A DNA stretch of 41,158 nucleotides from Gemmatimonadota bacterium (GCA_028287305.1 JAQBPX010000021.1:116433-157590), one strand, 5' to 3'; shown: positions 26,134 through 34,892, numbered from the stretch's first letter. The notes: generated from the sequence alone by a model not told the origin. Translations and numbers: made by a program.

Positions 26134-26750
26134 TGTCGCGCCTTCAGCACGAGGTTGGCGCCGGCGGTGATCTCGAATTCAGCGCGGCGATTCTGCGACC
26201 AGCTGGCCTCGTCGTGGCCCGCGTTCGCTGGCCGCTCCTCACCCATGCTCACCGTCTCCAGGCGACTCTCCGCGATCCCGCGCTCGGCCAGGTAGCGCTT
26301 CACCGCGCTCGCGCGCTTCTGGCCGAGCGCGACGTTGTACTCGTCGGCGCCCCGCTCGTCGGTGTGTCCGGTGATGCGGATGGACAGGCCGGGGTTGGCG
26401 ATGAGGATCGGAAGCTTGGCGTCGAGCGCGGCCTTCGCGTCGCCGTTGAGGACGTCCTGGTCGTACTCGAAGTAGACCACGGCGGTGAGGGCGGCGCGCA
26501 GCGCGGCCGATGCCGAGGTGGCCTCGTTCGCCCGCCGCAGGCTGTCGTCCACGGCGCGGCGACGCGCGTTCTCGTCGGCCATGCGACGCGCGGCCTCGAG
26601 GGAGTCGAGGCGACGACGCTCGCCCATGGTGTCGGTGGTGGCCACGGTCACGGGCGCAGGCGCCACCTTCGGCTTCTTGTGGCAGGCGTCCAGCACGCCC
26701 ACCGAGAGTGCGAGCAGCGCGAAGGCAGTGGCGCGGCGATTGACGATCAT
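26130..26750 (-). CDS. pal: Peptidoglycan-associated lipoprotein Pal
   Basis: Pal anchors the outer membrane to peptidoglycan and is the outer-membrane end of the Tol-Pal machine. The 206-residue precursor has a lipoprotein signal ending VLDAC (C23). A charged Arg/Glu/Asp-rich helical stretch (about 40-85) is followed by an OmpA-like domain (about 90-206). The domain contains YFEYDQDVL, the peptidoglycan-binding RITGHTDERG, and VALGQKRASAVKRYL. The helical insert ahead of the OmpA domain makes it about 35 residues longer than E. coli Pal. It starts at ATG 26750, 46 bases after tolB, the widest gap inside this operon, and overlaps the cpoB-like gene by 4 bases. Confidence 0.95.
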   Translation of the reverse strand: MIVNRRATAFALLALSVGVLDACHKKPKVAPAPVTVATTDTMGERRRLDSLEAARRMADENARRRAVDDSLRRANEATSASAALRAALTAVVYFEYDQDVLNGDAKAALDAKLPILIANPGLSIRITGHTDERGADEYNVALGQKRASAVKRYLAERGIAESRLETVSMGEERPANAGHDEASWSQNRRAEFEITAGANLVLKARQ

Positions 26751-26796
26751 GAGCTCGGGCTCCGGTCCATGGGGTTCGACCTGCTCGCTGCGGTGG

Positions 26797-28086
26797 TCAG
26801 GGCTTGAGGCGCGGCGACCATGAAGCGAGCCGCGACCCTGCGGTGTGCGTCAACTGCCGTGTCCGTCCCGTTTCGGTATCGAGGATCCAGAGCTGCGACG
26901 TGCCGCTGCGATTCGAGGTGAACACCAGGTGCCGCCCGTCGGGCGACCACGAAGGATCCTTGTTCTCGCCGTCGCTCGTGAGGAGCTTCGACGTCCGGTC
27001 GCGCAAGCCGATCACGAGCACCTGGAACTTGCCGCTGATCCGCGACTGGAAGGCCACCTGCCTGTCGTCGGGCGACCACTCCGGGCTCGAGCGATAGTTC
27101 TGGTCGCCGAAGTCCGAGACGGTCAGCAGGTCGGTGTTCGTCCCGTCTGCATCCATAATATAAATCTCGGGGTGGCCGGCCCGGCTCGACATGAAGGCCA
27201 GCCGCCGCCCGTCGGGGCTGAAGGTCGGCTGGACGTTGTCGGTGCCGCGCCCCACGGTGATCCGGCGCGCCGGCGCGTCGAGGCTCACGGGCATGAGGAA
27301 CAGGTCGGAGCCGTTCTCGCCAGCCGCCGCCCACACGATCGAGGAACCATCGGGCGAGAAGGTGGCGGTGAGGTTGGTGGTGTTGCTGGCCTGCCCGAAG
27401 GCGCGGGCGCGACCGGTGGTGAGGTCGTGCAGCACCACGCGCGAGTTCACGCCGAAGGTCGTGTAGAGCAGTTGCGCCCCGCTGGGGCTCCAGGCGGGCG
27501 ACATGGCCTCGCCGAGCATGGGGATGGCCTGGTCGTCCTCGCCATCGCTGTCGATCATGCGCACCACGCTGCCCCGGATGAAGGCCACGCGCGTGCGCGC
27601 GATGCCCTGCGTCCCGGAAATCCACGCCTCCACCTGGTCGGACACGCCATGCACGGCCGCGCGCCAGTCGCGCGTGTTCTGCGCGATGGGCAGCGGGAAC
27701 TCGGCGACGTCAGTCACCTGGGCCTTCGCGACGTCATGCAGCGCGACGTGCAGCCCGCGCGGCGTCATGGTGCCCTGCACCACGCGAGACGCACCGAGCT
27801 TCGCGAGAAGCGGGTAGTTGATGCTCCCGCCCGCCGCGAGCGTGGCCGCGAGCGCCGCATCGGGCGTGATCACCACCACGCGATCGCCGTAGTCCAGGTC
27901 GCGCTGGATGATGATCCGCAGCGAGTCGCCCACCACCCCGGCAATGGGGAGCACCAGCACGCCCGGGCGCTGCGAGGGATCGTAGCGGATGCCGATGCGC
28001 ACCGCGGTGGTGTCCTGCGCCGCGAGCGGCGCGGAGGAGGCGAGCACCGCGAGCGCGGCGAGGGCTGTCACTGCGAGTCGTGGCAT
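26797..28086 (-). CDS. tolB: Tol-Pal system protein TolB
   Basis: TolB is a periplasmic protein with an N-terminal alpha/beta domain and a beta-propeller that binds Pal and relays energy-dependent cycling. A signal peptide (about 1-24, ending PLAAQ) is followed by an N-domain with LVLPIAGVVGDSLRIIIQRD. Five to six propeller blades carry the repeated FSPDG/WSPDG motif (TATFSPDGSSIVWAA, QPTFSPDGRRLAFMSSRAGH, SPEWSPDDRQVAFQS, DPSWSPDGRHLVFTSNRSG). ATG 28086 shares one base with the stop of the upstream gene and is preferred; a GTG one codon earlier (28089) is equally compatible with a 4-base overlap. Length is about 429 residues, as usual. Confidence 0.95.
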   Translation of the reverse strand: MPRLAVTALAALAVLASSAPLAAQDTTAVRIGIRYDPSQRPGVLVLPIAGVVGDSLRIIIQRDLDYGDRVVVITPDAALAATLAAGGSINYPLLAKLGASRVVQGTMTPRGLHVALHDVAKAQVTDVAEFPLPIAQNTRDWRAAVHGVSDQVEAWISGTQGIARTRVAFIRGSVVRMIDSDGEDDQAIPMLGEAMSPAWSPSGAQLLYTTFGVNSRVVLHDLTTGRARAFGQASNTTNLTATFSPDGSSIVWAAAGENGSDLFLMPVSLDAPARRITVGRGTDNVQPTFSPDGRRLAFMSSRAGHPEIYIMDADGTNTDLLTVSDFGDQNYRSSPEWSPDDRQVAFQSRISGKFQVLVIGLRDRTSKLLTSDGENKDPSWSPDGRHLVFTSNRSGTSQLWILDTETGRTRQLTHTAGSRLASWSPRLKP

Positions 28087-28799
28087 CACCGGATCAATCG
28101 GGGGTCGAAGCTGAAGATGACGGGAAGCACGTCGTCGGTGAAGCCGGCGGGCAATGGGCCGAAGGCGCCGGCTTTCGCCGCGGCCTCGATGGCACCCTGC
28201 GCCTCGGCATCGAAGGCGTACACTCCCGAGCGGGTCACGAAGCGGAGGCCGGTGATCGTGCCGTCGCGATGAATGAGGAACATCACCTCCGCCCGCAGCG
28301 CCGAACGGCTCGACGGCTCGAAGCGAAGGGCGATCTGCCTCACGATGTTCTCGAGGTACCCGCCATACGGAAAGGTGATCCCTTCCGTGCGGATGTTGGC
28401 CACGTCGGCGCCGCGGCCACCCTGTGCGCCGCCACCGGCGGTCGGGGCGGCAGTCACGGGTGCCTTGGTGAGCGGCTGGTTGGGCGTGGCCTGCGCAACC
28501 CTGGGCGCAGCCTTCGCATTCTTCTGGGCGGGAGCGGGGATCGGCCGCTCATTGCGCACCGGCGCGGCTGGCGCCTTCGAGGCGACGGGAGGCGTGGTGA
28601 CCGGCGGCTGCACGACTCCCGTAGCACGAGGACCGGCCGGCGCCGCGATGAGGTTCACCTGGTAGCTCACCGATGCCGGCGCATGCGGCGACGAGCGCGC
28701 GAACAGGAACAGCGTGACCGCCAGCGCATGGAGCAGCACCGAGGCGCCGACCGGGACGCCAAGCTCCGGCGAGCGGGCGCGACGCAGGGCGGCGCTCAT
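28086..28799 (-). CDS. TonB-family protein in the TolA position
   Basis: A 237-residue energy-transducing protein that should bridge the inner-membrane TolQ/TolR motor and the outer-membrane side. It has a single N-terminal transmembrane helix (about 17-34, GASVLLHALAVTLFLFA) and a Pro/Ala-rich periplasmic linker (about 45-130). The C-terminal TonB-type domain (about 138-237) shows the FPYGGYLENIVRQIALRF and FLIHRDGTITGLRFVTRSG strands. E. coli TolA has a long Lys/Ala helix instead; the domain here is of the TonB_C kind used for TolA in many phyla. Position between tolR and tolB argues for the TolA role, but TonB is not excluded by sequence. It overlaps tolR by 4 bases. Confidence 0.85.
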   Translation of the reverse strand: MSAALRRARSPELGVPVGASVLLHALAVTLFLFARSSPHAPASVSYQVNLIAAPAGPRATGVVQPPVTTPPVASKAPAAPVRNERPIPAPAQKNAKAAPRVAQATPNQPLTKAPVTAAPTAGGGAQGGRGADVANIRTEGITFPYGGYLENIVRQIALRFEPSSRSALRAEVMFLIHRDGTITGLRFVTRSGVYAFDAEAQGAIEAAAKAGAFGPLPAGFTDDVLPVIFSFDPRLIR

Positions 28800-29206
28800 G
28801 GCGCCTTCTCCGGCTCGGCCATGAATCCCACGTTGCGAATGCCGGCATTCGTCATCACGGCGATCACCCGCAGCACTTCCCCGAACGGGACGTTGGTGTC
28901 GGCGCGCACGTACACGCCCTCGCGCGCAGTCTTCGACGCCAGCGACGGCAGCGCCGCCTTGAACTCGGCGTAGCTCATCCGCGTGTCGTCAACGAGCAGC
29001 TGGCCGCTGCGCTCGATGCTGATCACCATCCCGCCCTTCGACTCCAGCGGCTTCGCATCGGCCTTCGGCAGCGCGAGGTCCACCCCGCCCTGCATCATCG
29101 GCGCCGTGATCATGAAGATCACGAGCAGCAGGAGCATCACGTCGATCAGGCTCACGACGTTGATCTCCGCATTGAGCTCGTGACGATCGCGCCGGCGGCG
29201 GCTCAC
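28796..29206 (-). CDS. tolR: TolR/ExbD-family motor subunit
   Basis: TolR couples the proton-driven TolQ motor to TolA. The 136-residue protein has the usual layout: a basic cytoplasmic head, one transmembrane helix (about 17-36) with the essential proton-path Asp at D22 in VVSLIDVMLLLLVIF, and a periplasmic domain. The QGGVDLALPKA segment after the helix and the YVRADTNVPFGEVLRVIAV strand are characteristic. The start is GTG 29206, one base after the tolQ stop. ExbD and TolR are not separable by motif; the pal-tolB neighbourhood favours TolR. Confidence 0.92.
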   Translation of the reverse strand: MSRRRRDRHELNAEINVVSLIDVMLLLLVIFMITAPMMQGGVDLALPKADAKPLESKGGMVISIERSGQLLVDDTRMSYAEFKAALPSLASKTAREGVYVRADTNVPFGEVLRVIAVMTNAGIRNVGFMAEPEKAP

Positions 29207-29207
29207 G

Positions 29208-29945
29208 CTAGATGTGCCCCTCGCGCACGAGCAGCGCGATCACCGAGGTCCCGAAGTTCTCCATGGAGTCTGCGAAACGATTGAGGCGACTCGCGAGGAT
29301 GTTGTAGGCGAAGGTCGCGGGGATCGCGACGACCAGCGCCGCCGCGGTGGCGATGAGCGCCTCGGCCACGCCGGGCGCCACGGCCGCGATGTTGCCGGAG
29401 CCCTTGGTGGCGATGCCGACGAAGGCCTCGATCACGCCGAGCACGGTGCCCAGCAGTCCGATGAGGGGACTGGCGGAGCCGATCGTCGCGAGCCACGGCA
29501 GGAAGCGCCCAAGCCGGTCGCGCTCCCGCGCGCCCTCGGCGTCGAGCACCAGCTGGAGCGCCTCCACCTGTGAACCGGTGAGCGTCACCTCGTAGGGCGC
29601 ATGCGCCTCACCCGCCGCGCGCGCGGCCGCCTGCACTGTCGCGCTCCTGGTGTTGGCGACGAAGTGCGTGGCCTTGCTGAAGAGTCGGGGCAACACGCCC
29701 GCGCCGCTGCGCCGGGCGAGCCCCGCCGCCTCGTCGAGCCGCGTGGTGCGCTCGAACTCATCCTGGAATGCGTTGGCGGCGCGCATCGCGCCGCTGATGT
29801 CGCGCCAGGCGGCGATGGTCACGCTCCAGCTGAGCAGCGAGAGCATCGCGAGCAGGCCGAGCACGACCTTCGTGACCAGCGTGGCATTCGTGATGAGCTC
29901 GAGGGGCGTGGTGGGGATCGCGCCCGCGGACTGGAGCAGCATCAT
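29208..29945 (-). CDS. tolQ: TolQ/ExbB-family proton channel subunit
   Basis: TolQ forms the pentameric inner-membrane stator around TolR. The 245-residue protein has three hydrophobic segments: about 21-48 (VTKVVLGLLAMLSLLSWSV), about 150-175 (ATIGSASPLIGLLGTVLGVI) and about 190-215 (VAEALIATAAALVVAIPATF). The GLLGTVLGVIEAF motif and the small-residue-rich third helix are diagnostic. Two consecutive ATGs (29945, 29942) both overlap the epimerase stop, so the start is ambiguous by one codon. tolR follows after a single base. Confidence 0.93.
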   Translation of the reverse strand: MMLLQSAGAIPTTPLELITNATLVTKVVLGLLAMLSLLSWSVTIAAWRDISGAMRAANAFQDEFERTTRLDEAAGLARRSGAGVLPRLFSKATHFVANTRSATVQAAARAAGEAHAPYEVTLTGSQVEALQLVLDAEGARERDRLGRFLPWLATIGSASPLIGLLGTVLGVIEAFVGIATKGSGNIAAVAPGVAEALIATAAALVVAIPATFAYNILASRLNRFADSMENFGTSVIALLVREGHI

Positions 29946-30916
29946 GCGCCGGCCGATCCGCGCGCGTGTCGCGCGGCGAACCAGCGGAAGCTCTCGGCCA
30001 GTCCCTCGGAGAGCTGGGTGGTCGGCCGCCAGTCGAGCAGCATCGAGGCCTTGTCCACGCTGATGAAGGAGTGCTGCTGCTCACCGGCGCGCCTTGGCGC
30101 GTTCTCGATCGGCACGTCTCGTCCCGACGCGGCGATGAGGTGTCGCGCGAGCTCGTTCACCGAGGTGCCCTTGCCCGTGCCCACGTTGAAGGCGCGGCTG
30201 TCGAGGCGCTCGCGATCGGGAAGGGGCAGGACGGCAGCGCGAAACGTGGCGTCGGCGACGTCGGCCACGAACACGTAGTCGCGCGTCTGCTCGCCATCGC
30301 CGAACACGGTGAGGGGACGGCCCTCCAGGATGCGGCCACAGAAGATCGCGACGACTCCCGCCTCGCCGTGCGGATCCTGGCGGGGACCGTAGACATTTCC
30401 GTAGCGCAGCGCCACGGCGTCGAAGCCATGCACCTTGTTGTAGTACGCCAGGTAATGCTCCACGCCCAGCTTGGCGATCGCGTACGGCGACTCGGGATCC
30501 TTCGGCACCGTCTCGCTGTTCGGCGGGGTGACCCAGTCACCATAGATCACGCCGCCCGTGCTCGAGAACACCACGCGCGTATCCGCGGCCCGGCCCGATG
30601 CGCGCAACGCCTCGAGCAGGTTCAGCGAGCCGATGATGTTGATCCCCGCATCGAGCACCGGGTCGGCCACGCTGCGCCGCACGTCCATCTGCGCGGCGAG
30701 GTGCACCATGGTGTGGAAGGCGCCCTCGCGCACGAGCGTCGCGGCCTCCGGCGACCGGATGTCGTGCACGTGCAGGGTAGCACCGGCGGGCACGTTCTCG
30801 CGCTTGCCGGTCGACAGGTCGTCCACGAGGTGCACTTCGTGGCCGTCCCTGAGGAACCGCTCCGCCACGTGCGAGCCGATGAAGCCCGCGCCGCCCGTCA
30901 CCAGGACCTTGCTCAC
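29942..30916 (-). CDS. NAD-dependent nucleotide-sugar epimerase/dehydratase (GalE-like extended SDR)
   Basis: A 324-residue extended short-chain dehydrogenase, probably a UDP-hexose 4-epimerase or relative feeding cell-surface glycans. The Rossmann motif GGAGFIG is at 8-14, the catalytic pair Y145/K149 lies in SPYAIAK, and a serine-rich SSTGGVIYG strand is near 118. Downstream, LRYGNVYGPRQDPHGEAGVV and TRDYVFVADVA are typical of GalE-type enzymes. The start is GTG 30916, overlapping hemA by 4 bases, and the stop overlaps tolQ. A sugar epimerase wedged between hemA and tolQ has no obvious pathway link. Exact substrate cannot be assigned. Confidence 0.88.
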   Translation of the reverse strand: MSKVLVTGGAGFIGSHVAERFLRDGHEVHLVDDLSTGKRENVPAGATLHVHDIRSPEAATLVREGAFHTMVHLAAQMDVRRSVADPVLDAGINIIGSLNLLEALRASGRAADTRVVFSSTGGVIYGDWVTPPNSETVPKDPESPYAIAKLGVEHYLAYYNKVHGFDAVALRYGNVYGPRQDPHGEAGVVAIFCGRILEGRPLTVFGDGEQTRDYVFVADVADATFRAAVLPLPDRERLDSRAFNVGTGKGTSVNELARHLIAASGRDVPIENAPRRAGEQQHSFISVDKASMLLDWRPTTQLSEGLAESFRWFAARHARGSAGA

Positions 30917-32187
30917 TCATCCTCCGGGGTGTCGTTCATTTCGGGTTCGTCCAGCGCAAAGAGGTACTGCATGGTGTCCACCACGCCGAGCCCGCGGCCA
31001 TTCGCCGCCGCCGCGCGAAGCCGAACGCTCGGCTCGTGGAGGAACTTCGCGAGCAGCGACCGGCTCAACTGTTCGACACCCTCGCGCTGTGAATCGTTGA
31101 GCGAGGGCATGCGACGCATGGCATCGGCCAGCTCGCGCTCGCGCATCTGGTCCAGTCGCGACCGCAGGTGGATGAGCACGGGCACGGCGGCGAGCCCCGC
31201 GACCCACTGCCAGTATCGCTCGACCTCCGCGCCGATCAACGCCTCGATCTCCGGCAGCTCCGAGCGGCGGCGCTCCAGCGTACTGGCCACGACTGCCTGC
31301 AGGTCATCCAGGTCGTAGAGGAACACGTTGCCGAGACGTCCCACGTCGGGGTGCACGTCGCGCGGCATCGCGATGTCCAGGATGCAGAGCGGACGGTCGC
31401 CGCGTGCCGCGAGCGCCGGCGCGACGCGCTCGACGGTGACCACGGGATGTGGCGACGACGTGGAGCAGAGCAGCAGGTCCACCTCGGCGAGCTCGCGCCA
31501 GCACTCGTCGTAGTGGATGGCGCGGGCGCCATATCGCTCGGCGAGCTCGGTGGCGCGCTCGTAGGTGCGGTTGGCGACGATCGCGGCCTTCACGCCGTCG
31601 CGAGCCAGGCTCTCGAGGGCCAGGTCGGCCATCTCTCCCGCGCCGAGCACCATCGCGCGCGCGCCCGAGAGCGACCCGAAGATCTGCTTCGCGAGCTGCA
31701 CCGCGGCGCTGCTCACGCTCGCCACGCCGCGCCCCACGCCGGTCTCGTTGCGGACGCGTCCCGCAACCTGGAGTGAGCTCTGGAAGAGTCGGTTGAGCAC
31801 CGCGCCGGAATGCTCGCGCGAGGCTTCCCATGCATCGCGCACCTGGCCGTGGATCTGCGCCTCGCCGATGACCATGGAGTCGAGCCCGGCGGTCACGCGA
31901 TACAGGTGCGCCACCGCGTCCCGGTCGCGCCGCACATACGAGACCTGGCTCGCGGCGCCGTCGAGTCGCGTGTCGAAGTGCGCAATCACGTCGTTCGCGA
32001 GCTCGCGCTCGCCCTCCACCAGGTAGACCTCGGTGCGGTTGCACGTGGAGAGCGCCACCGCCTCGCGGGCGCCGGCCTGGAGGAGCGACGCCAGCAGCTG
32101 CGCCGCGTCAGCGGGACGATAGTTGAGGCGCTCGCGCAGGTCGAGCGCGGCTGTGCGGTGATTGACGCCGACCACGATCACGCCCAT
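30913..32187 (-). CDS. hemA: Glutamyl-tRNA reductase
   Basis: HemA reduces glutamyl-tRNA to glutamate-1-semialdehyde with NADPH, the first committed step of C5-type tetrapyrrole synthesis. The 424-residue length is typical. The N-terminal catalytic domain starts GVIVVGVNHRTAALDLRERL and contains the nucleophile C49 in LSTCNRTEVY; GLDSMVIGEAQIHGQV follows. The NADPH domain carries MVLGAGEMADLALESL, and the C-terminal dimerisation helix is present. It starts at ATG 32187, overlapping the met8-like gene by 10 bases. hemL and later heme genes are not in the window. Confidence 0.97.
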   Translation of the reverse strand: MGVIVVGVNHRTAALDLRERLNYRPADAAQLLASLLQAGAREAVALSTCNRTEVYLVEGERELANDVIAHFDTRLDGAASQVSYVRRDRDAVAHLYRVTAGLDSMVIGEAQIHGQVRDAWEASREHSGAVLNRLFQSSLQVAGRVRNETGVGRGVASVSSAAVQLAKQIFGSLSGARAMVLGAGEMADLALESLARDGVKAAIVANRTYERATELAERYGARAIHYDECWRELAEVDLLLCSTSSPHPVVTVERVAPALAARGDRPLCILDIAMPRDVHPDVGRLGNVFLYDLDDLQAVVASTLERRRSELPEIEALIGAEVERYWQWVAGLAAVPVLIHLRSRLDQMRERELADAMRRMPSLNDSQREGVEQLSRSLLAKFLHEPSVRLRAAAANGRGLGVVDTMQYLFALDEPEMNDTPEDE

Positions 32188-32789
32188 CGCGTGACCTCAG
32201 CGTCGAGCCTGCCCTGCTCCACTGACTCGCAGAATGACTCGCCCGCCAGCGCGTCGCTCGCCTGCTGCCACCGCGCGCGATCGCCGCGGTCGAGCAGCGC
32301 GCGCCGCATGGCGCCCAGAGCGCGCACCGCATGCGCGTATCGCGCGTCGAAGCGCGCCGCGATCGCGTCACGCACGCGAGCGGCGGCGGCGGGAACGCCA
32401 CCCGCCGATACAGCGATCACGAGGTCACCGCTGCGGTGCACGGCTGCCGTGGAAAAGGTGCCCTCGTCGGGTGCATCCGCCACGTTCACCCATCGCCCCG
32501 CCGCGCCCGCCGCGCGAGCCACCTCCGCGTTCACCACTCGGTCATCGGTGGCTGCGAACACCAGGTTCGCGCTGTCCACGTCCGCCGGGTTGAACCCGCG
32601 CTCCAGGAGCCGCACCCGCTCGGCGCCCGCCACCAGCGTGCGCATCTCGAGCGTCACGCGCGGCGCGACCACGCGCACCGCGGCGCCGGATTCCACCAGT
32701 GCGCGCACCTTGCGGGTGGCCACCGCGCCCCCGCCCACCACGAGCGCCGTCACGCGCTCACCCTCGAGCATCACCGGAAGGGCGCTCAC
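32178..32789 (-). CDS. Precorrin-2 dehydrogenase/sirohydrochlorin ferrochelatase, Met8-like
   Basis: A 203-residue Met8-type protein (the N-terminal half of CysG) that oxidises precorrin-2 and may insert iron, leading to siroheme. The NAD-binding motif ALVVGGGAVATRKVRALVES lies at 15-34. The putative catalytic Asp is D105 in WVNVADAPDEGTFSTAA, and SAGGVPAAAARVRD ends the dimerisation part. The frame stays open far upstream inside the ccsA-like gene. The start is best at GTG 32789, overlapping that gene by 4 bases; an ATG at 32771 is the alternative. A met8-hemA pair with a hemX/ccsA-like gene is a known arrangement in several phyla. Confidence 0.88.
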   Translation of the reverse strand: MSALPVMLEGERVTALVVGGGAVATRKVRALVESGAAVRVVAPRVTLEMRTLVAGAERVRLLERGFNPADVDSANLVFAATDDRVVNAEVARAAGAAGRWVNVADAPDEGTFSTAAVHRSGDLVIAVSAGGVPAAAARVRDAIAARFDARYAHAVRALGAMRRALLDRGDRARWQQASDALAGESFCESVEQGRLDAEVTRWA

Positions 32790-33592
32790 AGGAAGCGCCC
32801 CGGCATCGGTTCCACGATCCGCATGGCGACATACAGCAGCACGACCGCCGAGAAGCTGACGGTGGTGAACACCGCGGCGCGACGCGCCTGCCATCCGCCG
32901 AGCACCCGGCCCAGCGCCAGCGTGCTCACCGCGAGCCATGCACCGGTTCCCCAGAGCAGCTTCGCCGCGTTCATCTCGTGATAGGAGAGCGCGTACGTCA
33001 CCGCCAGAGCGATGCCGAGCGTCAGCACGATCCAGCCGGCGATGGAGGCCACGTGGTTCATGCGGTCGAGCGTCGCGAGCGGCGGGAAGAGGCGGAAGAT
33101 GGCGTCGAAGCGGCGCGCGCGGAGGCCGCGGCGCTCGATGAGGTACATGGTGCCAGCCGCCGCCGCGGTGGCGAAGGCCGCGAACCCGCCGAAGCTGAGC
33201 GCGACGTGCGCCACCAGCCATGCCTCGCGCGCGTGCGACGCGAATCCACCCGGCTCGAGGCCAACCAGGCACGCGCTCAGGGCTGAGATCGCGGCGAGGG
33301 GGGCGGTGACGAGCGTCAGGCTGACCTCGTGCGCGAGCTGCTCGACCACCAGCAGCGTGAGCGCGAGGATGAAGGCGGCCACCGACAGTGCGGGCCCCAG
33401 TCCGGTCATGGGGAGCGACCCGCCGGCCCGCGTCATGAGCGCCAGGCCGATGGCGTGGGCCGCCACGCCCGCGGCCAGCAGGCCTATCGTCGCGCGCACC
33501 GGCGCCGTGACCGGGCGCGCAAAGGGGGTGGCCGCCAGGGCGGCCGCACCCAGGTACAGGGTCACGGCAATGAAGTGGGCGAGGGCGATCAT
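32786..33592 (-). CDS. CcsA/HemX-family cytochrome c assembly membrane protein
   Basis: A polytopic membrane protein of the CcsA/HemX (CcmC-like) family, thought to handle heme or to regulate HemA levels. The 268-residue protein has about eight hydrophobic segments. The conserved WLVAHVALSFGGFAAFAT helix and a later SYHEMNAAKLLWGTGAW segment carry the histidines expected as heme ligands. The WWD tryptophan-rich loop of full CcsA/CcmF is not obvious, which fits HemX better. The start is placed at ATG 33592; a TTG four codons upstream (33604) is possible. It is the first gene of the long heme/Tol-Pal/TatC/LptD operon. Confidence 0.85.
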   Translation of the reverse strand: MIALAHFIAVTLYLGAAALAATPFARPVTAPVRATIGLLAAGVAAHAIGLALMTRAGGSLPMTGLGPALSVAAFILALTLLVVEQLAHEVSLTLVTAPLAAISALSACLVGLEPGGFASHAREAWLVAHVALSFGGFAAFATAAAAGTMYLIERRGLRARRFDAIFRLFPPLATLDRMNHVASIAGWIVLTLGIALAVTYALSYHEMNAAKLLWGTGAWLAVSTLALGRVLGGWQARRAAVFTTVSFSAVVLLYVAMRIVEPMPGRFL

Positions 33593-33630
33593 GTCGTCGC
33601 CCAAATCTAGCAGGCAACACGCCTTACAGC

Positions 33631-33669
33631 ACCGGCGCAGGGGCTGGAAGGCCCCCGCGCCGCGCCGGT
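33631..33669 (-). terminator. GC-rich hairpin after the LysM gene
   Basis: ACCGGCGC (33631-33638) pairs with GCGCCGGT (33662-33669), and an inner GGGGC/GCCCC pair extends the stem. The structure begins at the stop codon of the LysM gene on the minus strand. No clear T-run follows, so it may only partially separate that gene from the ccsA-headed operon 76 bases downstream. Confidence 0.5.
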
Positions 33670-34757
33670 CACGGCATGCGGGCCGTCACGCGGGCAAGCT
33701 GTCCTTCCTGGATCTTGGCCTGCTGCTGCGACGTGATGATCACCGTCGTCGCGAAGGGGGTCACCCGCACCGCCTGCGCGCGCGCCACCGCGATCTCCGG
33801 ATCGGCCAGTTCGCCCTTCTCCGCGAGCTTGCGCGGCTTGAAGATCAGGAACTCGTCGCCGGGGCGAACGCCTTCCCGCGTGCCCAGGTTCAGCACGGCG
33901 AAGTTCTGGATGCTCGGCAGCACCGGCTCCTGCGCGATCCACTTCACGGTGGCCCAGCGACCGGTCGTGATGCGCTGCGGACGGCCACGCGCACCCATTC
34001 CGGCCGTGTCGTACGGAATCAGCATGTCGTCGGCGCGCAGCTCATTGAAGATCCGCACCACGCGCGCCGTGGCGGACTCGCCGGCGTGCGGCGCACGCGT
34101 CACCTCGATGACCGCGGTGGGCTGCACCACCTGCCCAACCCCGTCGATCTCGACTCCCATGCGCACGGCCAGGTAGCGTTCACCTTCCGCGGCGACGCTG
34201 CCCGTGGGGGGCTGCACGAAGATCGCGTCGTATTCATGAAGGCGGTAGCGCTGCGTCTGCTCGTCGATGGCAGGAATGTCCGCCGACTTGATGATGCGAC
34301 CGCTCCCCTTCGGGCCACCCACGCGACTCACGTAGGGCGCCGAGAGGAACTCGCCCGACCGCACGGCCCGCTGCTCCGAGTCGGCCGTGATCGAGATGCC
34401 GCGCGTGTAGGGCGCCGCGGGGCTGAAGACGGTTGGGCCGCTGTGATAGCCGCGCGAGCTGTTGGGCGCCGTGGCGTCGGGGGCCGCCGCGACCGGCATC
34501 GGCATCTCGCCGGCACCTGGGATCCGCAGCTTCTCTCCCGGATAGATCCAGTGTGGATTCTCCACGACATCCCGGTTGATCCGGTAGATGTCGGGCCACT
34601 TGAAGGGGTCCTTCAGGTAGCTGGCGGCGATGTCCCAGAGGGTGTCGCCGCGCTTCACGACGTGGACGCGAGTGCTGTCCGGCTGCTGCGCAATGAGCGC
34701 GGCCGGGGTCAGGAGCAGCACCGCGAGATAGGAGCGGAAGGACGGACTGCGCATCAT
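33669..34757 (-). CDS. Secreted LysM-domain protein
   Basis: A 362-residue exported protein that probably binds peptidoglycan. A signal peptide (about 1-24, SYLAVLLLTPAALIAQ) is followed directly by one LysM domain (about 31-80), VHVVKRGDTLWDIAASYLKD being the first half and NPHWIYPGEKLRIPG the end. The DPFKWPDIYRINRD insertion is typical of LysM domains in longer envelope proteins. The remaining ~280 residues are beta-rich and unassigned; they include EGERYLAVRMGVEIDGVG and a C-terminal LNLGTREGVRPGDEFLIF strand that resembles small SH3- or flagellar-type beta domains. Two adjacent ATGs (34757, 34754) could serve as start. The frame is open for 36 codons upstream, but the signal peptide argues against using them. 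Confidence 0.87.
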   Translation of the reverse strand: MMRSPSFRSYLAVLLLTPAALIAQQPDSTRVHVVKRGDTLWDIAASYLKDPFKWPDIYRINRDVVENPHWIYPGEKLRIPGAGEMPMPVAAAPDATAPNSSRGYHSGPTVFSPAAPYTRGISITADSEQRAVRSGEFLSAPYVSRVGGPKGSGRIIKSADIPAIDEQTQRYRLHEYDAIFVQPPTGSVAAEGERYLAVRMGVEIDGVGQVVQPTAVIEVTRAPHAGESATARVVRIFNELRADDMLIPYDTAGMGARGRPQRITTGRWATVKWIAQEPVLPSIQNFAVLNLGTREGVRPGDEFLIFKPRKLAEKGELADPEIAVARAQAVRVTPFATTVIITSQQQAKIQEGQLARVTARMP

Positions 34758-34892
34758 GACGTAGGGGTTGAGCTGCGCGAGGCAGACGCGCGGCAGGCAC
34801 CACGACAATGGCAACGTCCGCGACGAGCCGGCAGCGGATGCGTTCGCGGAGGGGAAAGCTGTCACACGGTCAGACGACCCGCTACGCCCAAG

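Noticed and set aside
29942-30916. Epimerase considered as the missing DprE2 partner
   Set aside because: It is an extended SDR with GalE-type motifs and substrate-binding C-domain, lies in another operon on the opposite strand, and DprE2 is a short SDR.
33593-33668. Promoter for the ccsA-headed operon in the 76-base gap
   Set aside because: A TAGATT-like hexamer is present near 33606 but no -35 at a suitable distance could be matched, so no feature is claimed.
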